A stretch of 64,000 bases of DNA from Colwellia sp. RSH04 (GTDB lineage Bacteria; Pseudomonadota; Gammaproteobacteria; Enterobacterales; Alteromonadaceae). The position numbers and the translations under genes were made by a program. The notes beneath the pieces are model-generated. The model ran no database searches and had not been told where the DNA came from. It was given only the letters and a program-made list of their open reading frames with translations. Location of the stretch: positions 372,001 through 436,000 of the forward strand of contig NZ_QXIO01000002.1 in assembly GCF_003545765.1 (NCBI RefSeq), given 5' to 3'. Of this stretch, positions 18,053 through 27,522 are shown one piece after another (within the stretch, counting starts at the first letter, position 1; every line of letters starts with the position of its first letter).

Positions 18053-18583
18053 ATGTTGTGTCCTTGTGGGTCTAAGCAATCTTATGTTAATTGTTGTGCC
18101 CAATATATTGAAAAATTTATTGAAAACAATAACCGCTTACCTGAATTACCAGAGCAGCTGATGCGTTCACGTTTTACCGCGTATGCACTAAATAATGCGC
18201 ACTATATCTTTGCGACTTATGCAAAAGCATCACAATCTCAGCAAAGTATCGATGACATACAAGAATGGTCTTCACAATGTAAATGGTTAGAACTCATCAT
18301 TCATAACACATCAAGTAGAGAGAGTGATGAAAGTGAATATCAATTTGTCGAATTTTCAGCCATTTTTATTCACGACAATTCAATCTGCGAAATGAGAGAG
18401 CATTCTCGCTTCAAAAGAGAGAAAAATAGTCATAATGAAATGGTATGGCGGTATCTCGATGGTAATATCTTAAAAAATGAAGCAGTTAAACACATCTCTC
18501 GAAATGAAACATGTCCTTGTCAAAACTACTTTAATAAACAAAGTAGAAAGGCAAAAAAGTATAAGCATTGTTGCGCGAGATAA
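18053..18583 (+). CDS. YchJ-like protein with two SEC-C zinc motifs
   Basis: 176 residues from ATG 18053, with an NTF2-like middle flanked by two zinc-binding SEC-C motifs: MLCPCGSKQSYVNCC at the start and CPCQNYFN...KHCC at the end. The middle has LMRSRFTAYALNNAHYIFATY, diagnostic of the YchJ/UPF0225 family. The longer frame from TTG 18029 adds eight residues not found in the family, which begins right at the first CPCGS. Function unknown; probably nucleic-acid or protein binding. Convergent with the next gene. Confidence 0.85.
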   Translation: MLCPCGSKQSYVNCCAQYIEKFIENNNRLPELPEQLMRSRFTAYALNNAHYIFATYAKASQSQQSIDDIQEWSSQCKWLELIIHNTSSRESDESEYQFVEFSAIFIHDNSICEMREHSRFKREKNSHNEMVWRYLDGNILKNEAVKHISRNETCPCQNYFNKQSRKAKKYKHCCAR

Positions 18584-18597
18584 ACCAACTGATATCT

Positions 18598-18620
18598 AGT
18601 TAAGCCATAAAGCCTTAACT
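18598..18620. terminator. Weak hairpin between convergent genes
   Basis: AGTTAAG and CTTAACT pair around a 9-nt loop between the YchJ-like gene and the convergent VC2046-like gene. The stem is short and AT-rich with a poor T-run, so termination strength is uncertain. Confidence 0.4.
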
Positions 18621-18654
18621 TTCATTAAGTGACAATTCATTAATTCAAGTAGTA

Positions 18655-19260
18655 TTAAGCAACCAGTGGTGCTTTGATTATTGATGCTTCGATATTTTTT
18701 AACCACTCGTTCACTTGCATTGATAAAGGCTCTGCTAATGGCTTGGTTAATGAATCATTTCTTTCTGTGTCCCTTGGTTTATCGGCATTATTTTCTTCAT
18801 GCTTTAATTGACAAGCGATACTAGTATTACTCATAACCTGAGTTGGCACATGTTTAACATTATCTCTAAAAGCAAGGGCGTTAGGCTTTAAAGCATTTAA
18901 TAATCGAATAGTCACAATATCATCATCAACTATTGATTGACCTTGGTTGAAGTCTTTGATTTGTTCGAGGTTTTTTAATGCTAAAGGCTTTTCATCAGGT
19001 AACGAAAAATACTTACGTAATGATTCATTAGTAACGTTGGAGCCGTAGTTATTTGATGATTGAGGTAAGCTGAATTGACTATGCTCTCTAACATCTTCAG
19101 CTAACATTGAAAGCATTAATGAAAAATCAGCACGTCTTGCTTGGTGAATACTGTTACCAAGCTGTTCACCTAACTGTAACTCATGCAGCAAAAACTGATG
19201 TTTAAGCTCAGTCTGCTTTTGATTTACTTGTGATTCGGGTGAAAAACTATACTCAGACAA
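18655..19260 (-). CDS. VC2046/SO_2500 family protein
   Basis: 201 residues, soluble. Residues 25-60 (HELQLGEQLGNSIHQARRADFSLMLSMLAEDVREHSQF) carry the RRADF-LMLSM---DV pattern I associate with the VC2046/SO_2500 family of Vibrio and Shewanella. The C-terminal half is polar and variable and may be disordered. Function unknown. The start is TTG with an AAGAG about 8 nt upstream; the next in-frame Met falls inside the conserved block, so the TTG start is likely. The name is from memory and not verified by a search. Confidence 0.65.
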   Translation of the reverse strand: MSEYSFSPESQVNQKQTELKHQFLLHELQLGEQLGNSIHQARRADFSLMLSMLAEDVREHSQFSLPQSSNNYGSNVTNESLRKYFSLPDEKPLALKNLEQIKDFNQGQSIVDDDIVTIRLLNALKPNALAFRDNVKHVPTQVMSNTSIACQLKHEENNADKPRDTERNDSLTKPLAEPLSMQVNEWLKNIEASIIKAPLVA

Positions 19261-19371
19261 AAGGTGCTCTTATTTACAACTAGATGGTTATAAATAAGTT
19301 ATCGACTTAGCGCGCAAAAGCATTAGCTTGTTTTAGAGATTTATTTATTAAAATAATGTTTTAACGAAAAA

Positions 19372-20649
19372 TTACTTGATTGGCCAAGTTATTTTAAATG
19401 CAGCACCACCAAGTTCGCTATCACTGACACTTGCAAAGCCTTTATGCCACTCCATGATGCGAGCAACAATCGCTAAACCTAACCCAAAACCACCTGTTTC
19501 ACGGTTTCTTGATTGATCACCGCGAGAGAATGCATCAAAGATAACACTTTTAAATTCATCAGAAACCCCTTCACCACCATCTTCCACACAAATGGTACAC
19601 ATGCCGCCCTGTGTTGATAAAGTAATTTTAACTTCACCATTGCCATATTTAATGGCATTACTAATGTAGTTATTTAATGCTCTATCAATAAAGTGACTAT
19701 CACATAATGCATGTAAGCTTGGGGATTCATTGACAAAAGTTATAGTATTGGCAAATTGATCATGACTAGCGACTTGCGCTTCAATAAGTTCAGCTATATC
19801 AGTACCTACAATATTTAATTGCGGCTTGTCATTATCAAATGAAGCATACAGCAACATTTCATTAATAAGCTCTTCAAGCTCTCTAACATCGTTAGTTATT
19901 TGTTGTTGATATTTAGTACGTTTTTCATCATCTTTTACATTTTCAAGCATTTGCAAGGCAAATTTAGTTCTTGCAAGGGGAGTTCGTAATTCATGAGAAA
20001 CAGCACTGGTTAACTCTTTATGAGCACCAATTAATCGTTTGATGCGCATCGCCATCATGTTAAATGATGAAATCATTGGAGCAATCATTGTAGATTTAGC
20101 GGCAGGAGCCGTGGTATTAAAATTACCTTGTCCGAAATCTTTAGTTGCTTTTTTAAGAAGCTCTAAATCTCGAGACATTGGCCATAACCAAATAAAAATA
20201 ATGACGCCAAAAGTGGCAAGAATAAGCACTCGATATGTTGCTTTAACTCTAGGCCTTGTTGGCATATCTGCTGGGCCTAAAGTAATAACAAAGTCAGTAC
20301 CTTCTATAAGGTAATCTAATACCACCATAGAATCATCGTAATAAATATGGGCGTTTTTATTAATTAATTGATGATGATTGGTATGATCGATTGCTTTGAC
20401 TTGTGCTAAAGTCATTAATCTAAGTGGTAATTCATAACGCTGACCAGCATTATGAATTATTTCTTCCCATTCATCGACGGGGTGTTTTTTTACGTAATCT
20501 CCCAACGCAATAAGCATTGTTTTATAACCAGTATAAGATTCAACATCTTGCTCTAAATATGAATTCCACACTTCATCTAATGTCCATGAAAACACAATAA
20601 AAGTTGAAATAATAAAAAAATACAGATTAAAAAACGAACGCCCCAGCAT
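19372..20649 (-). CDS. Sensor histidine kinase, RstB-like
   Basis: 425 residues. TM1 at about 5-24, a periplasmic sensor of ~110 residues, TM2 at ~141-157, HAMP, then HisKA with phospho-accepting H219 (SAVSHELRTPLARTKF). The ATPase domain follows with NYISNAIKYG (N box), EDGGEGV (G1) and GFGLGLAIV (G2). The periplasmic part (YELPLRLMTLAQVKA) and overall size resemble RstB of the RstA/RstB system. It is 10 nt downstream of its response regulator gene and shares its transcript. The signal it senses cannot be read from sequence. Confidence 0.88.
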   Translation of the reverse strand: MLGRSFFNLYFFIISTFIVFSWTLDEVWNSYLEQDVESYTGYKTMLIALGDYVKKHPVDEWEEIIHNAGQRYELPLRLMTLAQVKAIDHTNHHQLINKNAHIYYDDSMVVLDYLIEGTDFVITLGPADMPTRPRVKATYRVLILATFGVIIFIWLWPMSRDLELLKKATKDFGQGNFNTTAPAAKSTMIAPMISSFNMMAMRIKRLIGAHKELTSAVSHELRTPLARTKFALQMLENVKDDEKRTKYQQQITNDVRELEELINEMLLYASFDNDKPQLNIVGTDIAELIEAQVASHDQFANTITFVNESPSLHALCDSHFIDRALNNYISNAIKYGNGEVKITLSTQGGMCTICVEDGGEGVSDEFKSVIFDAFSRGDQSRNRETGGFGLGLAIVARIMEWHKGFASVSDSELGGAAFKITWPIK

Positions 20650-20659
20650 TATTTATTTC

Positions 20660-21376
20660 CTATTCCCACGCATCTGGAACAAATAAATACCCTTGTCCCC
20701 ATATTGTTTTAATTCTAAAGGGTGTTTCTGTACTATCTAATAATTTTTTACGAAGTCTAGAGATACGTACATCGACGCTTCTATCTAACCCGTCATATTC
20801 TCGCCCAATAACCGCTTTATAAATATAATCACGATTTTGAACTTCACCTGCTTTACTTGCCAATAACCATAACAAATCAAATTCTTGACTCGTTAAATCA
20901 ATAATTTCTTCTTTTAAAGTAACCTTACGAGATGCTTTGTTTATATATAAACTACCGCAAGTAATCTCACCTTTTTCGTCGCTTTGATTAGGCAATTGAC
21001 CTCGACGCAATAACGCATTAATTCTTGCTAATAACACTCTAGGTTCAACAGGCTTAATAACATAATCATCGGCGCCAATCTCTAACCCTAATACTTGATC
21101 AAAGTCAGTGCTTTTAGCGGTAAGCATTAACACAGGTCCATTAAACTCAGGTCTTAATTCCTTACATACAGCAAAGCCATCTTTTCCCGGTAACATAATA
21201 TCTAACACGATAAGATCTGGATTAAATAATTTAACTCTTTTAGCGACAGTATCTCCACGAAATTCTTGTTTTACATGGAAACCTTCACTCGTTAGAAAAT
21301 CAGTGACTAAATCTGATAATTGACGGTCGTCCTCAACCAGTAATATTTTTTTAACTGATGCATTATTTTCTGACAT
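20660..21376 (-). CDS. OmpR/PhoB-family response regulator, RstA-like
   Basis: 238 residues. The receiver domain has the acidic pair EDD (16-17), the phospho-acceptor D59 in VLDIMLPGKDG, and K in DDYVIKPVEP. The winged-helix DNA-binding domain covers ~135-235 (TSQEFDLLWLLASKAGEVQNRDYIY, DRSVDVRISRLRKKL, IKTIWGQGYLF). First gene of the pair with the kinase. Its upstream interval of 306 nt is shared with the divergent xthA. Confidence 0.9.
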   Translation of the reverse strand: MSENNASVKKILLVEDDRQLSDLVTDFLTSEGFHVKQEFRGDTVAKRVKLFNPDLIVLDIMLPGKDGFAVCKELRPEFNGPVLMLTAKSTDFDQVLGLEIGADDYVIKPVEPRVLLARINALLRRGQLPNQSDEKGEITCGSLYINKASRKVTLKEEIIDLTSQEFDLLWLLASKAGEVQNRDYIYKAVIGREYDGLDRSVDVRISRLRKKLLDSTETPFRIKTIWGQGYLFVPDAWE

Positions 21377-21682
21377 GTTACTTTCCTTATTAAAAGACCC
21401 GATAACTTAATAAACCATCATGCTGAAGCATATCATTTACTTTTGACAACTAGCTTAAACAACTTGCATCGGTTAAACAATAACTTCTACTAGCTGTTAC
21501 GTTAAAATTACATTATTTAACAATTGCTTTGCTTAAATATTTATCTAGTTATCCATAATAATTAAATAAATGAAATGTTTTATAAAAAATACTTGCTTGA
21601 AAACACATAAGCCAGCAAGATCTGTTTAATAGTTCATATAAACTCAAATGAGTTTTTCAGCATTATCAAGGCAAAACATACC
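21377..21682. other. Divergent promoter interval (response regulator / xthA)
   Basis: 306 AT-rich bases between divergent genes. No coding frame or clear dyad operator was seen. It should hold both promoters; no -10/-35 pair stands out enough to call. Confidence 0.45.
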
Positions 21683-22489
21683 ATGAAAATCATCTCGTTT
21701 AATATCAACGGCCTTCGCGCTCGTTTACATCAACTTCAAGCAATTATCGATAAACATCAACCTGATATTATCGGTTTACAAGAAATTAAAGTACATGATG
21801 AAGCTTTTCCCCTAGCTGATGTTGAAGCAATGGGTTACCACGTCTATTTTCATGGTCAAAAAGCGCATTATGGCGTGGCCATGCTTTGTAAAAAACCTGC
21901 TGATTTTGTACAGAAAGGCTTTCCTACTGATGACGAAGAAGCACAAAAGCGCATGATAATGGTAACAACAACCAATAATTTGGGTGAAAAAGTCACCGTA
22001 TTAAACGGTTATTTTCCACAAGGTGACAACATCGCTCACGAAACAAAATACCCTTATAAGAGACAGTTTTATAACGATTTAATGACTTATTTAAATGATC
22101 ACCACAATAAAGATGAAAACATCGTTATTATGGGTGACATTAATATTTCACCAACAGATTTAGATATCGGTATAGGTGAAGTTAACCGTAAGCGTTGGTT
22201 AAAATCAGGAAAATGCTCATTCCAGCCAGAAGAAAGAGAGTGGTTAGCCACACTGTTAGATTGGGGCTTTACTGATACATTTAGATCCCTTCATCCTGAA
22301 AGAGAAGAGCGTTATTCATGGTTTGATTACCGCTCTAAAGGCTTTGTCGATAACCGCGGTTTAAGAATTGATGTAGTACTTGCTACAGACTCACTAGCAA
22401 AACAATGTATTGAATCAGACGTTGATTACGAATTAAGAGGCATCGAGAAACCTTCAGATCACGCCCCTATTTGGTCAACATTTAAATAA
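21683..22489 (+). CDS. xthA: Exodeoxyribonuclease III
   Basis: Base-excision repair AP endonuclease and 3'-5' exonuclease on dsDNA. The 268-residue length is the family's. Motifs are [24 protein letters not shown] (metal ligand E34), [22 protein letters not shown] (catalytic Asp/Asn), [26 protein letters not shown] and the terminal SDHAPIW with the catalytic His. rlmA starts 5 nt after its stop, so the two are probably one operon. Confidence 0.95.
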   Translation: MKIISFNINGLRARLHQLQAIIDKHQPDIIGLQEIKVHDEAFPLADVEAMGYHVYFHGQKAHYGVAMLCKKPADFVQKGFPTDDEEAQKRMIMVTTTNNLGEKVTVLNGYFPQGDNIAHETKYPYKRQFYNDLMTYLNDHHNKDENIVIMGDINISPTDLDIGIGEVNRKRWLKSGKCSFQPEEREWLATLLDWGFTDTFRSLHPEREERYSWFDYRSKGFVDNRGLRIDVVLATDSLAKQCIESDVDYELRGIEKPSDHAPIWSTFK

Positions 22490-22494
22490 AAATC

Positions 22495-23322
22495 ATGACT
22501 AATACTACTTTAAAAACAGGGCAGCCATATTACCGCTGCCCTTTGTGCAAACAGCCTTTATCGTTAAATGATAAGGTATATCGCTGTGATAATAACCATT
22601 GCTTTGATCAAGCTAAACAAGGCTATGTAAATTTATTACCTGTGCAGTTTAAGCATTCAAAAGAACCCGGTGATAACAAAGCGATGGTAACCGCTAGGCG
22701 CGCATTTTTAGAAAAAGGTTTTTACCAGCCACTAGTCAATGCCATGCTTAAATTATATCAACAATATGCACCCGCTTCAGCGGTTGTATTTGATGCAGGT
22801 TGTGGCGAAGGTTTTTATACACATCAACACAAGAATGATGATAATCAGGTCTACGGTGTCGATATATCTAAAGAGACGGTAAAAATTGCCGCACAAAAAT
22901 ATAAAACATGTTTTTTTAGTGTTGGCACGTTATCAGAGCTCCCCTTTCAAGATGAACAATTTTCATGGGTGTTCAGCGTTTACGCCCCTATTTTAGAGCA
23001 AGAATTTAATAGAGTACTCGCTAAAGAAGGCTATTTATTAACTGTTACACCTGGTGCAGAGCATTTATTAGCACTGAAATCACTCATTTATCAACAAGCG
23101 AAACATCATGATGAATCAAAACAAGTTATACAAGAAATGACGCTTGTTAAAGAAGAACAGTTAACCTACGAAATGACGTTTAATAACAGCGAGGACGTAT
23201 TAAATTTACTAGCTATGACCCCTTTTGCTTTTAAAGCAAGTAAAGAAGTCGTTGAACAATTAACGAAGTTAACAACATTTAGCTGTCAGGCTGATTTTAT
23301 TTTACGCTTGTATCAAAAGTAA
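22495..23322 (+). CDS. rlmA: 23S rRNA (guanine-N1)-methyltransferase RlmA
   Basis: SAM-dependent m1G745 methylation in 23S rRNA. The N-terminal zinc finger uses C15, C18, C31 and H35 (YRCPLCKQ...YRCDNNHCFD), followed by GYVNLLPVQ and GDNKAMVTARRAFLEKGFY, all typical of RlmA. The Rossmann part has VFDAGCGEGFYT and GVDISK. 275 residues. Its last 26 nt overlap the 3' end of the convergent yfbV, so there is no room for a separate terminator. Confidence 0.93.
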   Translation: MTNTTLKTGQPYYRCPLCKQPLSLNDKVYRCDNNHCFDQAKQGYVNLLPVQFKHSKEPGDNKAMVTARRAFLEKGFYQPLVNAMLKLYQQYAPASAVVFDAGCGEGFYTHQHKNDDNQVYGVDISKETVKIAAQKYKTCFFSVGTLSELPFQDEQFSWVFSVYAPILEQEFNRVLAKEGYLLTVTPGAEHLLALKSLIYQQAKHHDESKQVIQEMTLVKEEQLTYEMTFNNSEDVLNLLAMTPFAFKASKEVVEQLTKLTTFSCQADFILRLYQK

Positions 23323-23857
23323 GTTTTAAAAGCTTAGCTAAATCAATATACCTTGGTTTAATCACCACCAATTTTTGAATAGCTTCTGCACCAGATACCG
23401 TTTGACCACTATTATATTTTTCATAGTGGTTTTGTTGGTTTTTTTTCGCTTTCTCAATACCTTCTTTATACCAAGAGTCTAGAGAAGGAGGTAATCGTTT
23501 ATCAGCCTTAACACCAGAGATAACTAATGCTTGTACTGGCATACTCAATAAAAAAAGCCCGTAAACCAATGCTTGCGGTAAAGCCGCTAATGCAAGATTG
23601 ATGGAGCCTTGCCCTGAAGGTAATCCCGAAGAAAAAAACAACTGCATAACAAAAGTAAATAATGCGAGCGCTGGAAAATATTTACAAACAAAGCGACAGC
23701 TTTGCACTGCATTATAATCTGCAAAATACCGCCCTAATTCAGGCAACTCTGGCCAAGTATTTAAGTACTGTCGGCCAAGTTTTATAATTTCAATTACCGT
23801 CATATTCATACAGCAACTATAGCAGTTTTTCTCACTTTTCAATAGTGGTAAAGACAT
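23297..23857 (-). CDS. yfbV: UPF0208/DUF412 membrane protein YfbV
   Basis: An inner-membrane protein with two helical segments (about residues 66-80 and 90-112) and a cytoplasmic tail. Landmarks: LGRQYLNTWPELPELGRYFADYNAV, FALFTFVMQLFF, LPQALVYGLFLLSMPVQALVISG, KRLPPSLDSWYKEG. YfbV sits beside ackA-pta in E. coli as here, divergently transcribed. In E. coli it has been linked to chromosome Ter-region organisation. The longest frame (ATG 23857) has an extra ~18 residues including SEKNCYSCCM; the true start could be ATG 23809 or 23803. Confidence 0.85.
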   Translation of the reverse strand: MSLPLLKSEKNCYSCCMNMTVIEIIKLGRQYLNTWPELPELGRYFADYNAVQSCRFVCKYFPALALFTFVMQLFFSSGLPSGQGSINLALAALPQALVYGLFLLSMPVQALVISGVKADKRLPPSLDSWYKEGIEKAKKNQQNHYEKYNSGQTVSGAEAIQKLVVIKPRYIDLAKLLKLTFDTSVK

Positions 23858-24011
23858 CAGTCCAAAAGTATTTGTTATGTCGAAAACATTTAGTCGCTGA
23901 ACATTTTAAAACTTATTTGCCAATTGTCATATTGTGTTAGAGAAAACTTAGAAGTAAATCAATAAAACGCTATCTCTTCACCTATTATGTTGCTTTTATG
24001 TATTGCATCAA

Positions 24012-24038
24012 ACTTTTATTAACTTAAGTCGCTATAAT
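24012..24038 (+). promoter_or_regulatory. Candidate ackA promoter
   Basis: A consensus -10 TATAAT lies at 24033-24038, 63 nt before the ackA ATG. The -35 region about 17 nt upstream is a weak AACTTT/TTTATT, so an activator may be needed. No FNR or ArcA site was clear by eye. Confidence 0.45.
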
Positions 24039-24100
24039 AAGAATCATTCAAAAAGCTGAAAAGCATTAATACTTATTTTATTTAAAAAAAGAATGACTCT

Positions 24101-25354
24101 ATGAATACACTCTCCTCACCTACCCTATATGAAAATGCCATTTTAGTTATCAATTGTGGTAGCTCTTCTGTGAAATTTTCATTAATACACCCTAAAACAG
24201 GTCAAACTATACTGTCAGGCCTGGCTGAATGTTTATTAGCAAATGACGCCGTCATTAAAATAAAGTTTGATAATGAACAATATAACCAAGCCCTAGACGC
24301 TCCATTCGATCATCAATCGGCTTTGAACGTCTTAGTTAAATATTTGCATCAATTTAATTTAGTGACTTCTATCTCAGCCGTTGGTCATCGAGTAGTACAT
24401 GGTGGAGAAAAATATTCAGAGCCAACTCTAATTACAGAAGAGGTAGAGTCGGCTATCGAAAGCCTCGCTAAATTAGCACCATTACATAACCCTGCGAATT
24501 TAATTGGTATTAAAGCCTGCCAAAAAGCCTTCGCACACTTAAAGCAAGTTGCCATTTTTGATACCGCATTTCATCAAAGTATGCCTGAAAAAGCATTTAT
24601 TTATGGATTACCCTACGACCTATATAAACAGCATGGGGTAAGGCGCTATGGTTTTCACGGTACTAGCCATTATTTTGTGGCAAAACAAGCTGCTGAACTA
24701 CTTAATAAACCACTAACAGAATGTAACCTGATCAGTGCGCATTTAGGAAATGGTTGCAGTATTACCGTAATAAAAAATGGTCGCAGCGTTGATACAAGCT
24801 TAGGTATGACACCTGTTGAAGGTTTAATGATGGGCACCCGTAGTGGTGATGTTGATGCGGGTATTATTTTTCATTTAGTTGAACAACTAGGCTACTGTGT
24901 AAATGATGTTGTTCGATTACTTAATAAAAAAAGCGGCTTGTTAGGTGTTTCTCAATTAAGTAATGACTGTCGTACTTTAGAAGAAGCAATGCTTAGTGGC
25001 AACAAACAAGCAGAGCTTGCTTTAACTATATTTTGCTACCGTATAGCTAAATATATTGCATCGTTTAGTGCAAGCCTTACAGAGTTAGACGGGCTTATTT
25101 TCACCGGCGGCATTGGTGAAAACTCTTCTTGGGTTAGAGAAAAAGTTATTGAACAACTGAGCTTATTAAACTTTAACGTATCAGATGAAAAAAACCAAAA
25201 AGCCCGCTTTGGCAAATCAGGTAATATAGCGGCTGATAACGCAAGAAACTGTTGGGTTATTGCAACCAATGAAGAGTGGGTTATTGCTGAACAGACAAAT
25301 AACCTATTAGAAAGTAGCTTACAAAACAATCAACAAAAAAATATTAAGGCTTAA
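24101..25354 (+). CDS. ackA: Acetate kinase
   Basis: Interconverts acetyl phosphate and acetate with ADP/ATP. 417 residues. Motifs: INCGSSSVKFS at the N-terminus, VGHRVVHGG, FHGTSHYFV, HLGNGCSI, MTPVEGLMMGTRSGDVDAGI and FTGGIGENSSWVR. Directly followed, 4 nt later, by pta, forming the standard ackA-pta operon for acetate overflow and acetyl-phosphate balance. Confidence 0.96.
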   Translation: MNTLSSPTLYENAILVINCGSSSVKFSLIHPKTGQTILSGLAECLLANDAVIKIKFDNEQYNQALDAPFDHQSALNVLVKYLHQFNLVTSISAVGHRVVHGGEKYSEPTLITEEVESAIESLAKLAPLHNPANLIGIKACQKAFAHLKQVAIFDTAFHQSMPEKAFIYGLPYDLYKQHGVRRYGFHGTSHYFVAKQAAELLNKPLTECNLISAHLGNGCSITVIKNGRSVDTSLGMTPVEGLMMGTRSGDVDAGIIFHLVEQLGYCVNDVVRLLNKKSGLLGVSQLSNDCRTLEEAMLSGNKQAELALTIFCYRIAKYIASFSASLTELDGLIFTGGIGENSSWVREKVIEQLSLLNFNVSDEKNQKARFGKSGNIAADNARNCWVIATNEEWVIAEQTNNLLESSLQNNQQKNIKA

Positions 25355-25358
25355 CACT

Positions 25359-27479
25359 ATGTCACATCGAATTATGCTTATCCCTGTTGGTTCAGGTGTC
25401 GGGCTTACCAGTGTATCGCTTGGGTTATTACATGCCTGTGAACAAAAAGGTATACAAGTTGGTCATTTCAAACCCATTAGCCAACCATCTAGAAATAGTT
25501 TAGCGAAGAAAAATAAAACTATAGAAGCGATAAGCCTATCGCAAAACAACACCAGTATTTCATTAAGTTATGTCGAAGAAAAAATGGGTGATGGTCTTCA
25601 CGATGTGGTACTTGAAGAGATTGTAGCCAATTTCGATGCCTTTGAGCAAAACCAAGATGTTGTCATTATTGAAGGGCTTGTACCCACAACTAGACAACCT
25701 TATGCAGGAAGAATTAATCGTGATGTTGCACAAGCATTATGTGCTGACATTGTTTTAGTTGCCGCGCCTGGTAATGACAGTACAGAAGAGTTTGAAGATA
25801 GAATTGAAGTCAGTGCAGAAACCTTTGGTGGCATCAAAAACAAGCACCTAATTGGCTGTATTATTAATAAACTAAATAGTCCTGATCAAGATGAGTTTGG
25901 CTTATTACCTCGCGAAGAAGAGATTAGTAGTGAGTTTAATCTAGCGCCATGGCAAAACCTAACCCTCTTCAAAGACAAACATTTTGATTTACTCGGCTCT
26001 ATTCAATGGGAGCTCGATCTTATCGCCCCAAGAGTTGTGGATATTGCAAACTATCTTGAAGCAAAAGTTATCAATGTAGGTGATATGCAGCACAGACGTT
26101 TTAGAAGTGTTGCTTTTTGCGCAAGAACAGTAAGTAACTTGGTCAGTTATTTGGTACCTGGTCGCTTAATAGTCACCCCAGGTGATCGCACTGACATTAT
26201 CATTGCAACTTGCTTGTCAGCACTTAACGGTACAAAATTAGGCGCGTTAATCTTAACAAATGGTTTTGAGCCATCTGAGCAAGTGTGGGAATTATGTAAA
26301 CAAGCGTTAGAAGCAGGGTTACCGGTATTATCTGTACCATGGGATACATGGCAGACATCAAGACATATTATGAGTTTTAACCCCGAAATACCTCAAGATG
26401 ATATACAGCGCCATGAAAAAGTAAAACAACATGTTGCTGATAGTTTAAATCCTGCTTGGCTTGATAAGTTAACTAACAAAAATGACAACAAGAGCTTATT
26501 GTCACCGCCAGCTTTTAGACATAAATTGACTGAATTAGCTAGACAGGGTAATAAACTAATAGTTTTACCTGAAGGTACGGATATAAGAACAATAAAGGCG
26601 GCAGCAATATGCTGTGAGAGAAACATTGCTCGTTGTCAGTTAATTGGTAATAAAGAAGAAATATTACAAATTGCCGAGCAGCAAGGTATTCACCTACCTG
26701 ACAGTTTACTTATTACTGATCCTGATACGATTCGTGATAACTATGTTGGCCCGATGGTTGAACTGAGAAAAGACAAAGGGCTAACTGAAGTAATAGCCAA
26801 AGAAAACCTAAATGACAATGTTGTCTTAGCAACAATGATGCTACAACTAGGCCAAGTTGATGGTTTAGTCTCGGGTGCTGTTAATACTACAGCGAATACT
26901 ATTAGGCCTGCCTTACAGTTAATTAAAACAGCTCCTGATAGTTCACTGGTATCTTCAGTATTCTTTATGCTATTGCCAGATCAAGTACTTGTGTATGGTG
27001 ACTGTGCAATCAATCCTGAGCCAAATGCTGAACAACTTGCAGACATTGCCATTCAATCTGCAGATTCTGCCGCTTCATTTGGTATTGAGCCACGTGTTGC
27101 GATGATCAGTTATAGTACTGGTAGCTCTGGTCATGGTGCTGATGTAGAAAAAGTTGCGAAGGCAACCGAGTTAGCCAAACAAAAACGTCCAGATCTAATT
27201 ATTGATGGTCCACTACAATACGATGCTGCGATTATGGAAAATGTAGCAAAGAAAAAAGCACCAAACAGCCCTGTTGCAGGTAAAGCAACGGTCTTTATAT
27301 TTCCAGATTTGAATACCGGCAATACAACCTATAAAGCGGTACAACGATCTGCTGATTTGGTCAGTATTGGTCCTATGCTTCAAGGCATGAACAAGCCGGT
27401 AAATGATTTATCTCGAGGCGCTCTTGTTGATGATATAGTTTATACCATTGCCCTAACGGCCATCCAAGCAAAACAATAA
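25359..27479 (+). CDS. pta: Phosphate acetyltransferase, long form
   Basis: Converts acetyl-CoA and phosphate to acetyl phosphate. 706 residues is the long three-part form of enterics: an N-terminal P-loop-like domain (IPVGSGVGLTSVSLGLL, 1-~200), a DRTGG domain (~215-330) and the catalytic PTA domain (~385-700), with LPEGTDIRTIKAA, GLVSGAVNTTANTIRPALQLI, SYSTGSSGHGADV and FIFPDLNTGNTTYKAVQR. In long-form Pta the N-terminal part is the site of allosteric control by pyruvate and NADH. Confidence 0.96.
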   Translation: MSHRIMLIPVGSGVGLTSVSLGLLHACEQKGIQVGHFKPISQPSRNSLAKKNKTIEAISLSQNNTSISLSYVEEKMGDGLHDVVLEEIVANFDAFEQNQDVVIIEGLVPTTRQPYAGRINRDVAQALCADIVLVAAPGNDSTEEFEDRIEVSAETFGGIKNKHLIGCIINKLNSPDQDEFGLLPREEEISSEFNLAPWQNLTLFKDKHFDLLGSIQWELDLIAPRVVDIANYLEAKVINVGDMQHRRFRSVAFCARTVSNLVSYLVPGRLIVTPGDRTDIIIATCLSALNGTKLGALILTNGFEPSEQVWELCKQALEAGLPVLSVPWDTWQTSRHIMSFNPEIPQDDIQRHEKVKQHVADSLNPAWLDKLTNKNDNKSLLSPPAFRHKLTELARQGNKLIVLPEGTDIRTIKAAAICCERNIARCQLIGNKEEILQIAEQQGIHLPDSLLITDPDTIRDNYVGPMVELRKDKGLTEVIAKENLNDNVVLATMMLQLGQVDGLVSGAVNTTANTIRPALQLIKTAPDSSLVSSVFFMLLPDQVLVYGDCAINPEPNAEQLADIAIQSADSAASFGIEPRVAMISYSTGSSGHGADVEKVAKATELAKQKRPDLIIDGPLQYDAAIMENVAKKKAPNSPVAGKATVFIFPDLNTGNTTYKAVQRSADLVSIGPMLQGMNKPVNDLSRGALVDDIVYTIALTAIQAKQ

Positions 27480-27495
27480 CTTAAAGTACAAATTG

Positions 27496-27522
27496 AGCGG
27501 TTAATTTAATGGATTAACCGCT
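27496..27522 (+). terminator. Hairpin after ackA-pta
   Basis: A perfect 10-bp stem, AGCGGTTAAT with ATTAACCGCT, and a 7-nt loop, 16 nt after the pta stop. There is no good T-run, so it may act as a 3'-end stabiliser or a weak terminator. Confidence 0.6.
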